Assembly (NCBI GenBank): GCA_034667245.1
Contig: JAXDKI010000610.1
Location: 1-7,650, forward strand
Length of the DNA stretch: 7,650 nucleotides
Source: DATBFX01 sp034667245
GTDB taxonomy: Bacteria; Chloroflexota; Chloroflexia; Thermomicrobiales; UBA6265
Reading direction: 5' to 3'
Positions 1-6,160 of the stretch are shown here, one piece after another. Under the pieces are notes generated by a model. That model was not told the DNA's origin. It was given only the letters and a program-made list of their open reading frames with translations, and made no database searches. Position numbers and translations under genes: made by a program. The stretch's first letter is position 1. Every line of letters starts with the position of its first letter.

Positions 1-1161
1 TTGCGCGGTACGCCATGGCAACGGCACGCCAACCCCCCAATCCTGAACGACGTTCGGGGGGTCATATGAGATCTCGAGCTCTGGCGTTTCGATTTCGGTG
101 TGGCCCTGGTGCCGGGAGCGCATCGCCGCGTCCAAAATCCCAGTGGTCAGGAGCGTGCGCTCGACGGGATAGGGCGGCTGCCCCGTCAACACCAGCGATT
201 CGATCTGGCGGACGAGGAAGGTGAAATGCCCGAACGGTTCGTCGAGTTGGAGATGGAACTCGCAGGCCTCGATCCGGCCCGCGCGGTTCGCGGCAAACGC
301 GAATTGAGAGACGACTCCGTCGAGCATAAGCACCGTCGCCCGCAATCCGTCCCGGTACCGGATGAGAATCGCCGCCGGGCGAGACGCGTCCCGCTCCGGC
401 CGTATGGCGGGGTCGAGACCGACGGCCGCCAGCGCGGCATCGAGTAAGGCGCGATCCCACCGCCCTTCCGCGCCCGCTTGCCAAACCGCCTCTCCTTCCA
501 AGCATTCGACGGTCTCCACGCCGCACTCGCCGCCGGTGCGCCGCTCGACCATGCACTGCAACGTCTCCAGGGCGTGGAATCCGTAGCCTTCCAGGCCATC
601 CCAGCCGATCACGAGCGCCTCGCTGACCTCGACCCCCAGGGGCCACGCGATCGCCGGTACCCGCCACGTCAGCGGTAAGGAGGAGCCCGCGAGGAGGGGG
701 ACACCGAGGCGCCGGGCGGCGGCGACCATCCACCGCGCGTCGGCGAAGGACCAGGACAGATGCTTGTCGACGAAGACCGGTACGGGGCGACCCGCGGCGA
801 CCATGGCGGCGAGCGCCGCCTCGAAGAAGCGGCGACGCGGGTACAGCTCCTGCCCGAGCTCGTTGAACGGGTACCGGCCGAATTCGGCGATGAGGAGCAC
901 GCCGTCGACGGCGACGCCACGGCCGCCGACGGCCAACGCCTCCCCGATGCTGTCGAATACCGGCACCCGGTGCCGCCCGGCCAAGTGGCGCCCGATATCG
1001 TTGGCCGGAAGCTGATCCAAATACAACGAAGCGACCCCGATCCGGGGGGCCGTACAGACACCGCGAAGGGCGTAGCCTTCGAGGAGCTTGGTGACGATGA
1101 CGTCGCCATGCGAGCGAGGGCTGAATTCGGAAACGACAGCGGCCACTGCGGGACGTTGCAC
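1..1161 (-). CDS. Conserved uncharacterised protein, possibly Rossmann-like; 3' end outside window
   Basis: This is an open minus-strand frame of 387 codons that runs off the left edge without a stop. Because it is open at the edge, it is easily missed. I place the start at GTG 1161: a GGG lies nine bases upstream and no earlier in-frame ATG/GTG/TTG is seen in the gap after iclR. The translation is convincing protein. The N-terminal part has SPRSHGDVIVTKLLEGY (14-30), YLDQLPANDIGRHLA (47-61) and DGVLLIAEFGRYPFNE (86-101). The middle has FVDKHLSWSFADARWM (130-145) and VPLLAGSSLPLTWR (154-167), followed by GYGFHALETLQCMVERR (192-208). It resembles conserved proteins of unknown function that I recall from Chloroflexota and Planctomycetes, with an oxidoreductase-like layout. 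No GxGxxG nucleotide-binding motif is visible, so I assign no reaction. It follows iclR by 28 bp on the same strand, so co-transcription and a link to the locus substrate are likely. I am confident it is a gene and not confident of its function. Confidence 0.5.
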   Translation of the reverse strand, partial: MQRPAVAAVVSEFSPRSHGDVIVTKLLEGYALRGVCTAPRIGVASLYLDQLPANDIGRHLAGRHRVPVFDSIGEALAVGGRGVAVDGVLLIAEFGRYPFNELGQELYPRRRFFEAALAAMVAAGRPVPVFVDKHLSWSFADARWMVAAARRLGVPLLAGSSLPLTWRVPAIAWPLGVEVSEALVIGWDGLEGYGFHALETLQCMVERRTGGECGVETVECLEGEAVWQAGAEGRWDRALLDAALAAVGLDPAIRPERDASRPAAILIRYRDGLRATVLMLDGVVSQFAFAANRAGRIEACEFHLQLDEPFGHFTFLVRQIESLVLTGQPPYPVERTLLTTGILDAAMRSRHQGHTEIETPELEISYDPPNVVQDWGVGVPLPWRTAQ

Positions 1162-1189
1162 CTGCCCAATCCCTACTTTCCTGTTAGTG

Positions 1190-2002
1190 CTATGGGGAGA
1201 AGAGAACCGTGTCGACCGGCCTCCGCTCATCGGTGGCGACCAAGTCGAGATCCCCGGACACGCGACGGGCGGCCTCGACCACCGCCTCGATCATCTCGAC
1301 GCGGCGGCTATCGTCGAGGCGGACGGTTGGCACCGAGATGCTGACGGCACCGACAACCTCTCGCGTCAACCCAAAGATCGGGGCGCCGACACAGTAGGCG
1401 CCGAGCTCGTTCTCTTCGTCGTCGAGGGCGAAGCCTTGCTTCCGCACCTTCGCGAGTTCGCGACGGAGCGCGTCGGGGGTGCGGATCGAGCGAGGCGTCC
1501 GCGGCAACAGCGAGAGGTGGGCGAGAACGGCGTCAAGCCGATCCTCCGGTTGGTAGGCCAGGATCGACTTGCCGAGGGCGGTCGTCGCCAGGGCGTCGCG
1601 GCTCCCGATCTCCGCCGCCATGCGGAGGCTGAACTTGCTCTCGAGCATGTCGACATAGAGGACGGTGTCGCCGTCGGGCACCCCGAGGTTGACCGTTTCG
1701 GAGAAGCGGGCGAAGAGCGCCTCGAGTTGCGGCCGCGCCGCGCGGCGGAGGTCCAGTCGGTTCGCGGCCACGAGCCCGAGTGCGGCCAGGCCCAGACCAA
1801 GCCGGTAGGAGCCGCTCGGGTCGGCACGCTCAACCAACCGCTCGCGGGCGAGCGTGGTCAGGATGCGATGGACCGCGCTGCGATCGATCCCCGTGATCGC
1901 GCCGATCTCCGTCGGACCGAGGGGTGCCTCGCTATTGGCAAGCGCCCGCAGCACCTCGGCCGTCTTGACCAGAACCCCGACCGGTTGCGTTTGCTCAGGC
2001 AT
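1190..2002 (-). CDS. IclR-family transcriptional regulator
   Basis: The protein is a 270-residue cytoplasmic DNA-binding regulator, the usual length for the family. Residues 8-70 form the winged helix-turn-helix, with helix KTAEVLRAL, turn TEIGAITGI, recognition helix RSAVHRILTTL (41-51) and a wing ending GSYRLG. Residues 80-250 match the IclR effector-binding domain, including TALGKSILAY (141-150), GAYCVGAPIF (201-210) and GAVSISVP (218-225). I chose ATG 2002 because AAAGGG lies five bases upstream. The frame stays open to TTG 2059, but the extra 19 residues look non-protein and would run through a candidate operator. The gene is transcribed away from the binding-protein gene, a typical arrangement for a regulator of a divergent transport operon. 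Autoregulation and control of the importer are inferences, supported by a shared motif at 2018-2037 and 2180-2194. The effector is unknown; sugar acids or aromatic acids are common for this family. Confidence 0.95.
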   Translation of the reverse strand: MPEQTQPVGVLVKTAEVLRALANSEAPLGPTEIGAITGIDRSAVHRILTTLARERLVERADPSGSYRLGLGLAALGLVAANRLDLRRAARPQLEALFARFSETVNLGVPDGDTVLYVDMLESKFSLRMAAEIGSRDALATTALGKSILAYQPEDRLDAVLAHLSLLPRTPRSIRTPDALRRELAKVRKQGFALDDEENELGAYCVGAPIFGLTREVVGAVSISVPTVRLDDSRRVEMIEAVVEAARRVSGDLDLVATDERRPVDTVLFSP

Positions 2003-2017
2003 GAACGCCCTTTGCAG

Positions 2018-2037
2018 GTGAGATTGTTGCTCACAAT
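2018..2037. promoter_or_regulatory. Candidate IclR operator next to the iclR start
   Basis: Two overlapping inverted repeats are visible. GTGAG and CTCAC are five-base arms around seven bases (2018-2034). ATTGT and ACAAT are five-base arms around five bases (2023-2037), giving the 15-mer ATTGTTGCTCACAAT. IclR proteins typically bind short palindromes of about this size near their own promoters. The site sits 16 bases upstream of the chosen iclR start, where binding could block transcription or initiation. The function is inferred; only the symmetry is seen. Confidence 0.35.
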
Positions 2038-2137
2038 GTGACGTCCATAAGCATGCCAAAGGAGGGTAGGCCCGTCAACAGGCCGACGGCATGGCCGTTG
2101 CTAGAGTACGACATGCAGTCCTAAAGAGGCATAAGTA

Positions 2138-2166
2138 TTGACGCCGTCGGCGCCCGATGTTAGCCT
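2138..2166 (+). promoter_or_regulatory. Possible promoter for the binding-protein gene
   Basis: TTGACG (2138-2143) matches five of six bases of the -35 consensus. It is followed after exactly 17 bases by TAGCCT (2161-2166), a poor -10 with three matches. The start would lie near 2173, leaving a leader of about 225 bases and placing the motif at 2187-2194 just downstream of the transcription start. The spacing is good but the -10 is weak, so confidence is low. Confidence 0.25.
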
Positions 2167-2179
2167 TCGCGTTGGCAAG

Positions 2180-2194
2180 ATCATATCTCACAAT
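2180..2194. promoter_or_regulatory. Second copy of the candidate operator, with a possible iclR -10 box
   Basis: CTCACAAT at 2187-2194 repeats exactly the right half of the candidate operator at 2023-2037. Over 15 positions the two sites agree at 11, although the left half here is degenerate. On the minus strand TATGAT (2185-2180) matches five of six bases of a -10 hexamer and abuts the motif, but no good -35 is found at 16-18 bases. A regulator bound here would cover that promoter. This is a weak prediction based on one repeated octamer. Confidence 0.25.
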
Positions 2195-2384
2195 TCGCGC
2201 CGATTCGGACAATAGCACGCTGCTCGCTCTGCACCATTTGGCGCATTGGTCGCGGCTCCGGACCGCCAACCCAACCCTGGGCGCCATTGCGGGCCCTGCG
2301 CCACGTAGACGCGGGGTCAGGCACCAACCGAGTACGGCGAGCTTCGCATCCCGGTAAACCCGTGACTGCGAGCAACCACGGCAC

Positions 2385-2391
2385 GAGGAGG
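2385..2391 (+). promoter_or_regulatory. Strong ribosome binding site that fixes the binding-protein start
   Basis: GAGGAGG lies six bases before ATG 2398 and is an almost ideal Shine-Dalgarno sequence. It decides the start of the solute-binding protein against an in-frame alternative at 2287, which would add 37 residues of arginine-rich sequence ahead of an otherwise normal signal peptide. Confidence 0.85.
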
Positions 2392-2397
2392 AAGACG

Positions 2398-4074
2398 ATG
2401 GCGGAGCACTGGGACCTCGATCGGCTGACGCGGGAGTGGGCGGCACGCGGTCTGAGCCGGCGCCACCTGATGCGCCTGGTTGCCGGCGGCGCAAGCACGA
2501 CCGCGCTCTTGGCCATGCTGGGCCCGCATCCTGGCCGGGTCGCGGCCCAGGAGATGCAAGTCAGTGTTGCCTGGCGCAAGCCGTCGACGCTTAACCCGCT
2601 CTTTTCCACCTCCGGCAACGAGCAACAGGTGGAGCGCTTGATATTCGGCTCGCTCGTCAAGATGAGCGCCGATCTCGTGCCCACCCCGGACCTGAGCGAG
2701 TCGATCGACGTCTCCGAGGACGCGAAGGTCTACACCTTCAAGCTCAAGCCGGGGATTACCTTCACCGATGGTCAGCCGCTGACGTCCAAGGACGTCGCCT
2801 TCACGCTCGAGCGGGCGATCGACAAGCGCACCGGGAGCTATTGGCAGGGACGGCTCATCGGGATCGAGGGAGCCGAAGCCTACGGCGATCAGCAGGCCGA
2901 CTCGATCAGCGGACTGGCGACGCCGGACGACCTGACGGTGCGGATCACTCTCTCCGCTCCCGACGCGGCGTTCCTCCTCACCCTCTGCAATTTCTCCGGT
3001 CTCGGCATCCTGCCGCGCCACGTCCTCGGCGACGTCGCTCCCGACCAGCTCCAAGCGCACGAGTTCTCGCTCAACCCCACCGTCACGGCCGGCGCCTACA
3101 AGTTCGTCCGCTACGAGACCGACCAGTTCCTCGAGCTTGCGGCCAACCCGGACTACGTCGGCGGTGCCCCGGCGATCGAGCGGCTGTTCCTGCGCATCCT
3201 GACCCCCGACGTCGCCCTCGCCCAGATCGAGACCGGCGAACTCGACCTGACCACGCTGCCGGCATCGGAGGCGGAGCGCATCCGCACCCTGTCGAACGTC
3301 GTCGTCAGCAGCGTGCCGAGCCCCAGCATCGACTTCCTGGTCATCAACATGACGCCGCCATACCTCCAGAACAAGCAGATGCGGCAGGCGATGATGTACG
3401 CGATCGATCGCGAGGCGATCATCAAGCAGGTGTGGCGCGGCGAGGGCGAAGTCGTCAACTCCCCGATCGTCGGGCCCGAATGGATGGGCACCCCGGAGGG
3501 ACTCAACCCGTACCCCTACGATCCGGAGAAGGCAAAGGAAGTCCTCGCGTCGTCCGGCTTCGACACGAGCCAAACGCTCAAGCTGATGCATCTGCCGGGT
3601 GATAGCAAGGAGGGCGACGCGGCAGTGGTCATCATCCAGGAGCAACTGCGGCAGGCAGGCTTCAAGGTTGACGTCCTCCAGGTCGACCTCGCCGAGTTTC
3701 TCCGCCGCTATATCGACGACAACGACTTCGACCTCACCTACAACGGCGGCGGCGTCTTCCGCGCCGACCCGAGCATCTCCGGTACCTACTTCCTGACCCG
3801 CAACTTCACGCCCAACGGCGGCAACGGCTCGCACTACTCGAACCCGCAGGTCGACGAGCTCTACGCCCAGGGTCGGGCGACCAATGACCCGGCGGAGCGG
3901 AAGCGGATCTACACGGAGCTCGCGAAGATCCTCAACGACGAGCTGCCCTGGATCTACCTCTGGTCACAGAATTCCCTCTACGCCGCCAGCAAGCGGCTGC
4001 AAGGCTTCGTGCCGCCGAGCTACACCGACAACAAGTTCTGGAACGCCGAAACCTGGACGGTGACAGCGGAGTAG
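2398..4074 (+). CDS. ABC transporter solute-binding protein, family 5 (DppA/OppA type), Tat-exported
   Basis: The 558-residue protein captures the substrate outside the membrane and delivers it to the permease pair encoded downstream. The signal region has SRRHLM (20-25), a twin-arginine motif, then a hydrophobic stretch (27-42) and a likely signal peptidase site VAA|Q after residue 50. There is no lipobox cysteine. The mature part has family 5 signatures: YTFKLKPG (112-119), TDGQPLTSKDVAFTLE (123-138), GAYKFVRYE (242-250), ANPDYVGG (249-256), INMTPPY (316-322) with MRQAMMYAIDREA (328-340), and ELPWIYLW (515-522). Its length is typical. GAGGAGG six bases upstream fixes the start. Family members bind peptides, oligosaccharides, nickel or other solutes. 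The specificity cannot be read from sequence, but the IclR, sialidase-like and enolase-superfamily neighbours favour a carbohydrate-derived compound. The TAG stop forms the first bases of a heptamer repeat array. Confidence 0.96.
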   Translation: MAEHWDLDRLTREWAARGLSRRHLMRLVAGGASTTALLAMLGPHPGRVAAQEMQVSVAWRKPSTLNPLFSTSGNEQQVERLIFGSLVKMSADLVPTPDLSESIDVSEDAKVYTFKLKPGITFTDGQPLTSKDVAFTLERAIDKRTGSYWQGRLIGIEGAEAYGDQQADSISGLATPDDLTVRITLSAPDAAFLLTLCNFSGLGILPRHVLGDVAPDQLQAHEFSLNPTVTAGAYKFVRYETDQFLELAANPDYVGGAPAIERLFLRILTPDVALAQIETGELDLTTLPASEAERIRTLSNVVVSSVPSPSIDFLVINMTPPYLQNKQMRQAMMYAIDREAIIKQVWRGEGEVVNSPIVGPEWMGTPEGLNPYPYDPEKAKEVLASSGFDTSQTLKLMHLPGDSKEGDAAVVIIQEQLRQAGFKVDVLQVDLAEFLRRYIDDNDFDLTYNGGGVFRADPSISGTYFLTRNFTPNGGNGSHYSNPQVDELYAQGRATNDPAERKRIYTELAKILNDELPWIYLWSQNSLYAASKRLQGFVPPSYTDNKFWNAETWTVTAE

Positions 4075-4155
4075 GCAGTAGGCAGAGGGCAGCAGACGAA
4101 CCGGTTTCGTTTCGTCTGCCTGCTGCCCTCTGTCCTCTGCTCTCTGGCCTCTTCC
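4072..4155. repeat. Inverted array of degenerate heptanucleotide repeats with hairpin
   Basis: The whole spacer between the binding protein and the first permease is repetitive. Left side: TAGGCAG, TAGGCAG and AGGGCAG in tandem (4072-4092). Right side: CTGCCTG, CTGCCCT, CTGTCCT, CTGCTCT and CTGGCCT (4116-4150), which are degenerate complements of the same heptamer. The centre is ACGAA-CCGGT-TTCGT. The arms can fold: 4083-4091 with 4124-4132 (nine pairs) and 4092-4100 with 4111-4119 (nine pairs), leaving four unpaired bases at 4120-4123 and a ten-base loop. No run of T follows, so it is not a standard terminator. It may stabilise the binding-protein mRNA or lower read-through into the permeases, as intercistronic hairpins do in other ABC operons. 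It resembles in form the short tandem heptamer repeats known from cyanobacteria; relatedness is not claimed. Confidence 0.8.
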
Positions 4156-5118
4156 ATGGGACGCTATCTCCTCCGCCGCTTGATCATCAGTATTCCCGTG
4201 CTCTTCGGGATCACGCTGGTGACTTATTTCATCGTCAACCTGGCGCCGGGCGATCCCGTCTCGGCGATGATCGATCCTGAGCAGATTTCGGCGCTGGGGC
4301 CGGGCTGGCTCGAGCAGCAGAAACACGCCCTCGGACTCGACCGGCCGCTCCCGATCCGCTACCTCCTCTGGTTGAAGGAGGCCGCCCAGGGCAATCTGGG
4401 CTTCTCGTACACCGACCGTCAACCGATCGCGGACAAGATCGTCGAGCGGGTTTGGCCGACACTCAAGCTGATGCTGACCGTCCAGGTTCTGGCGCTGGCG
4501 ATCGCGGTGCCGATCGGCGTGCTGTCGGCGGTCAAGCAGTACTCCTGGATCGACTACCTGGCGACCATCTTCGGTTTCACCACGATCTCGATCCCCGCGT
4601 TTTTCCTCGCCCTGGCCGCCATTTACGTCTTTGCCGTCAAGCTGCGGTGGTTGCCGACGGCCGGGATGGCGACGATCGGGCAGCCACCGTCGCTGGTCGA
4701 CGCGCTCAAGCATCTGATTCTGCCGGCGGTCGTCCTCGGTCTCGGTCAGGCGGCTCCGCTGATCCGTTATACCCGGTCGAGTATGCTGGAGACGGTTCGG
4801 CAGGACTACGTCCGGGTGGCGCGGGCCAAAGGGTTGACGGAACGGGTGGTCGTCTATGGTCACGCGCTGCGCAACGCCCTGATCCCGCTCGTCACCGTGA
4901 TCGCGCTCAACCTGCCGCAGCTGCTGGGCGGGACGGTGATCATCGAGCAGATTTTCGCCTGGCCGGGGATGGGGACGCTGGCGATCACCGCGGTGCGGGG
5001 ACGTGACTATCCGACGATCATGGCGATCAATCTCATCGGCGCGGTCGCGATCGTCGTCAGCAACCTGATCGCCGACGTGGTCTACGCCTGGATCGATCCG
5101 CGGATCAAGTATTCGTAG
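4156..5118 (+). CDS. ABC transporter permease, DppB/OppB type
   Basis: This 320-residue inner-membrane subunit forms half of the translocation channel of a family 5 importer. The N-terminus GRYLLRRLIISIPVLFGITLVTYFIVNLAPGDP is split here for reading: GRYLLRRL (2-9), the first membrane segment (9-29) and the family signature LAPGDP (29-34). Further membrane segments lie at about 101-122, 136-160, 187-205, 242-262 and 288-310. The EAA loop that contacts the ATPase runs from 217 to 247, with DYVRVARAKGL and HALRNALIPLV. The C-terminus DPRIKYS is typical. The length is normal and all core motifs are present. The start at ATG 4156 is fixed by the family N-terminus, yet the 15 bases before it are pyrimidine-rich repeat with no Shine-Dalgarno sequence. 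It lies 81 bases after the binding-protein stop and is probably co-transcribed with it. Confidence 0.96.
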   Translation: MGRYLLRRLIISIPVLFGITLVTYFIVNLAPGDPVSAMIDPEQISALGPGWLEQQKHALGLDRPLPIRYLLWLKEAAQGNLGFSYTDRQPIADKIVERVWPTLKLMLTVQVLALAIAVPIGVLSAVKQYSWIDYLATIFGFTTISIPAFFLALAAIYVFAVKLRWLPTAGMATIGQPPSLVDALKHLILPAVVLGLGQAAPLIRYTRSSMLETVRQDYVRVARAKGLTERVVVYGHALRNALIPLVTVIALNLPQLLGGTVIIEQIFAWPGMGTLAITAVRGRDYPTIMAINLIGAVAIVVSNLIADVVYAWIDPRIKYS

Positions 5119-5124
5119 AGAACG

Positions 5125-5193
5125 ACCCTTACCCCCTGGCCCCCTCTCCCGCTTCGCAGGCGAGGGGGAACGAAAGCGATGGTTGGGGAGGGT
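5125..5193. repeat. C/G-rich palindromic repeat between the two permease genes
   Basis: CCCCCTC (5140-5146) pairs with GAGGGGG (5162-5168) around a 15-base loop. Imperfect outer arms are ACCCTTACCCC (5125-5135) and GGGGAGGGT (5185-5193), with two extra bases on the left. The layout, with a C-rich ACCCC-CTGGCCCCCTCTCCC left side and a G-rich right side, is one I recognise as a dispersed intergenic palindrome in many GC-rich bacterial genomes. It begins seven bases after the first permease stop and ends 14 bases before the likely start of the second. No T tract follows. The dispersal in this genome cannot be tested from one copy. Confidence 0.7.
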
Positions 5194-5207
5194 TGACGAG
5201 CAGGGGA

Positions 5208-6128
5208 ATGGCGCAGACAACCGGCGCAATGAGTCCGACAGTGAGCGAGACATCCTTGGGCGATTTGGCGCACCAGGAGCGTCGCCGTGGGACGGGAGTC
5301 TGGCGACGATTTCGGCGGCACCGGCTCGCGCTGGTCGGGACGTCGATCCTGCTCGTGCTGACGATCGCGGCGGTGGGAGCGCCACTGTTCGCGAGCTTCG
5401 GTCCCTATGCGATCGATCTCAGCTCGTACCGGGCGGGACCGGGCAACGACCACTTCCTCGGTACGGACTCGGCCGGACGCGACGTCTTCAGTCGCCTGCT
5501 GTACGCGGGGAGGGTTTCGCTCTCCGTCGGGTTGGTCGCCGTCACGATCTACACCGCGATCGGCGTCGCGCTGGGCTCCCTGGCCGGGTTCTACGGCGGT
5601 TGGATCGATTCGCTGGTGATGCGCCTCGCCGACGTCTTCCTCTCCTTCCCGTCGCTGATCATCATCATCACCCTGGCCTCGGTCCTCGGACCGAGTATCT
5701 ACAACGTGATGCTGGCGATCGGCGTCCTCGGTTGGCCGCCAATCGCCCGGCTCCTGCGCGGGGAGCTCTTGTCCTTACGAGAGCGGGAATTCGTCCTCGG
5801 CGCGCGGGCGAGCGGCTGCGGCGGCGCCCGTCTGATCTTCCGCCATCTCCTGCCGAACGCGATGGCACCGGTGATCGTGGCGGCGACCTTCGGTATCGCC
5901 TACGCCATCCTGATCGAGGCCGGTCTGAGCTTCCTCGGTCTCGGCGTCCAGCCGCCGACCCCGAGCTGGGGCAACATGCTGACCGACGCCCAATCGTTGA
6001 CGGTCCTGGAGTCGATGCCCTGGCTCTGGCTCCCCCCCGGCGTGATGATCGCCCTCGCCGTTCTCTCGATCAACTTCATCGGCGACGGTCTCCGCGACGC
6101 GCTCGATCCTTATCTGCAACACCGGTAA
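5208..6128 (+). CDS. ABC transporter permease, DppC/OppC type
   Basis: This second channel subunit has 306 residues from ATG 5208. Residues 31-45 (VWRRFRRHRLALVG and following) match the OppC N-terminal motif, leading into the first membrane segment (about 41-60). HFLGTDSAGRDVFSRLLY (82-99) is the diagnostic DppC signature. More membrane segments lie at about 103-127, 145-162, 165-180, 218-236 and 275-292. The EAA loop spans 194-224 (EFVLGARASGC to HLLPNAMAPVIV), and SFLGLGVQPPTPSWG (241-255) is another family hallmark. The start is uncertain. ATG 5208 has AGCAGGGG only one base upstream, TTG 5193 abuts GGGGAGGG, and ATG 5229 has no ribosome site. The core is unaffected because the first 25 residues are variable in the family. 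The pair with the upstream permease is expected; the usual two ATPase genes do not follow. Confidence 0.95.
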   Translation: MAQTTGAMSPTVSETSLGDLAHQERRRGTGVWRRFRRHRLALVGTSILLVLTIAAVGAPLFASFGPYAIDLSSYRAGPGNDHFLGTDSAGRDVFSRLLYAGRVSLSVGLVAVTIYTAIGVALGSLAGFYGGWIDSLVMRLADVFLSFPSLIIIITLASVLGPSIYNVMLAIGVLGWPPIARLLRGELLSLREREFVLGARASGCGGARLIFRHLLPNAMAPVIVAATFGIAYAILIEAGLSFLGLGVQPPTPSWGNMLTDAQSLTVLESMPWLWLPPGVMIALAVLSINFIGDGLRDALDPYLQHR

Positions 6129-6160
6129 GCACCGCCTCGGTCTCCACCGGGAGAGACGAC

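Larger units (their letters stand above)
2003..2397. promoter_or_regulatory. Divergent control region between iclR and the transporter genes
   Basis: These 395 bases separate two divergently transcribed genes and hold no convincing coding sequence. The short open frames here lack a ribosome site and protein-like composition. The region contains the candidate operators and promoters listed separately. It also has a small hairpin at 2076-2100, with arms CAAC(A)GGCC and GGCCGTTG around an eight-base loop, which would lie in the iclR leader. The middle section (about 2120-2215) is more AT-rich than the flanking genes, as expected for promoter DNA. The stretch from 2216 to 2380 shows nothing I can name and would be a long leader for the binding-protein mRNA if the promoter at 2138 is real. 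Confidence 0.6.

Noticed and set aside
62..733. Minus-strand open frame of 223 codons at the left end, and a second at 669-1169
   Set aside because: Both are out-of-frame shadows of the 387-codon frame that runs off the left edge and gives coherent protein.
1088..2041. Plus-strand open frame of 317 codons across iclR
   Set aside because: It is antisense to a complete IclR protein with all domains and shows no recognisable motif.
2003..2059. N-terminal extension of IclR from TTG 2059
   Set aside because: The 19 added residues lack family similarity, the TTG has no ribosome site, and ATG 2002 has AAAGGG at good spacing.
2076..2100. Hairpin in the iclR leader as an attenuator or riboswitch
   Set aside because: The stem is only eight pairs with a bulge, there is no T tract, alternative fold or leader peptide, so nothing beyond a chance hairpin is supported.
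2317..3834. Minus-strand open frame of 505 codons across the binding-protein gene
   Set aside because: It mirrors the real gene in high-GC DNA; its translation is rich in Arg, Val, Glu and Asp with no family motif, while the plus strand has clear family 5 signatures.
4083..4132. Rho-independent terminator after the binding protein
   Set aside because: The stem is strong but no T run follows, and permease genes that must be expressed lie immediately downstream.
4072..4155. CRISPR array
   Set aside because: The units are seven bases in direct tandem without spacers, and no cas gene is present.
3964..5385. Minus-strand open frame of 473 codons across the first permease
   Set aside because: Its composition is low-complexity (Arg, Asp, Gln) and it crosses two repeat elements; the plus-strand permease is unambiguous.
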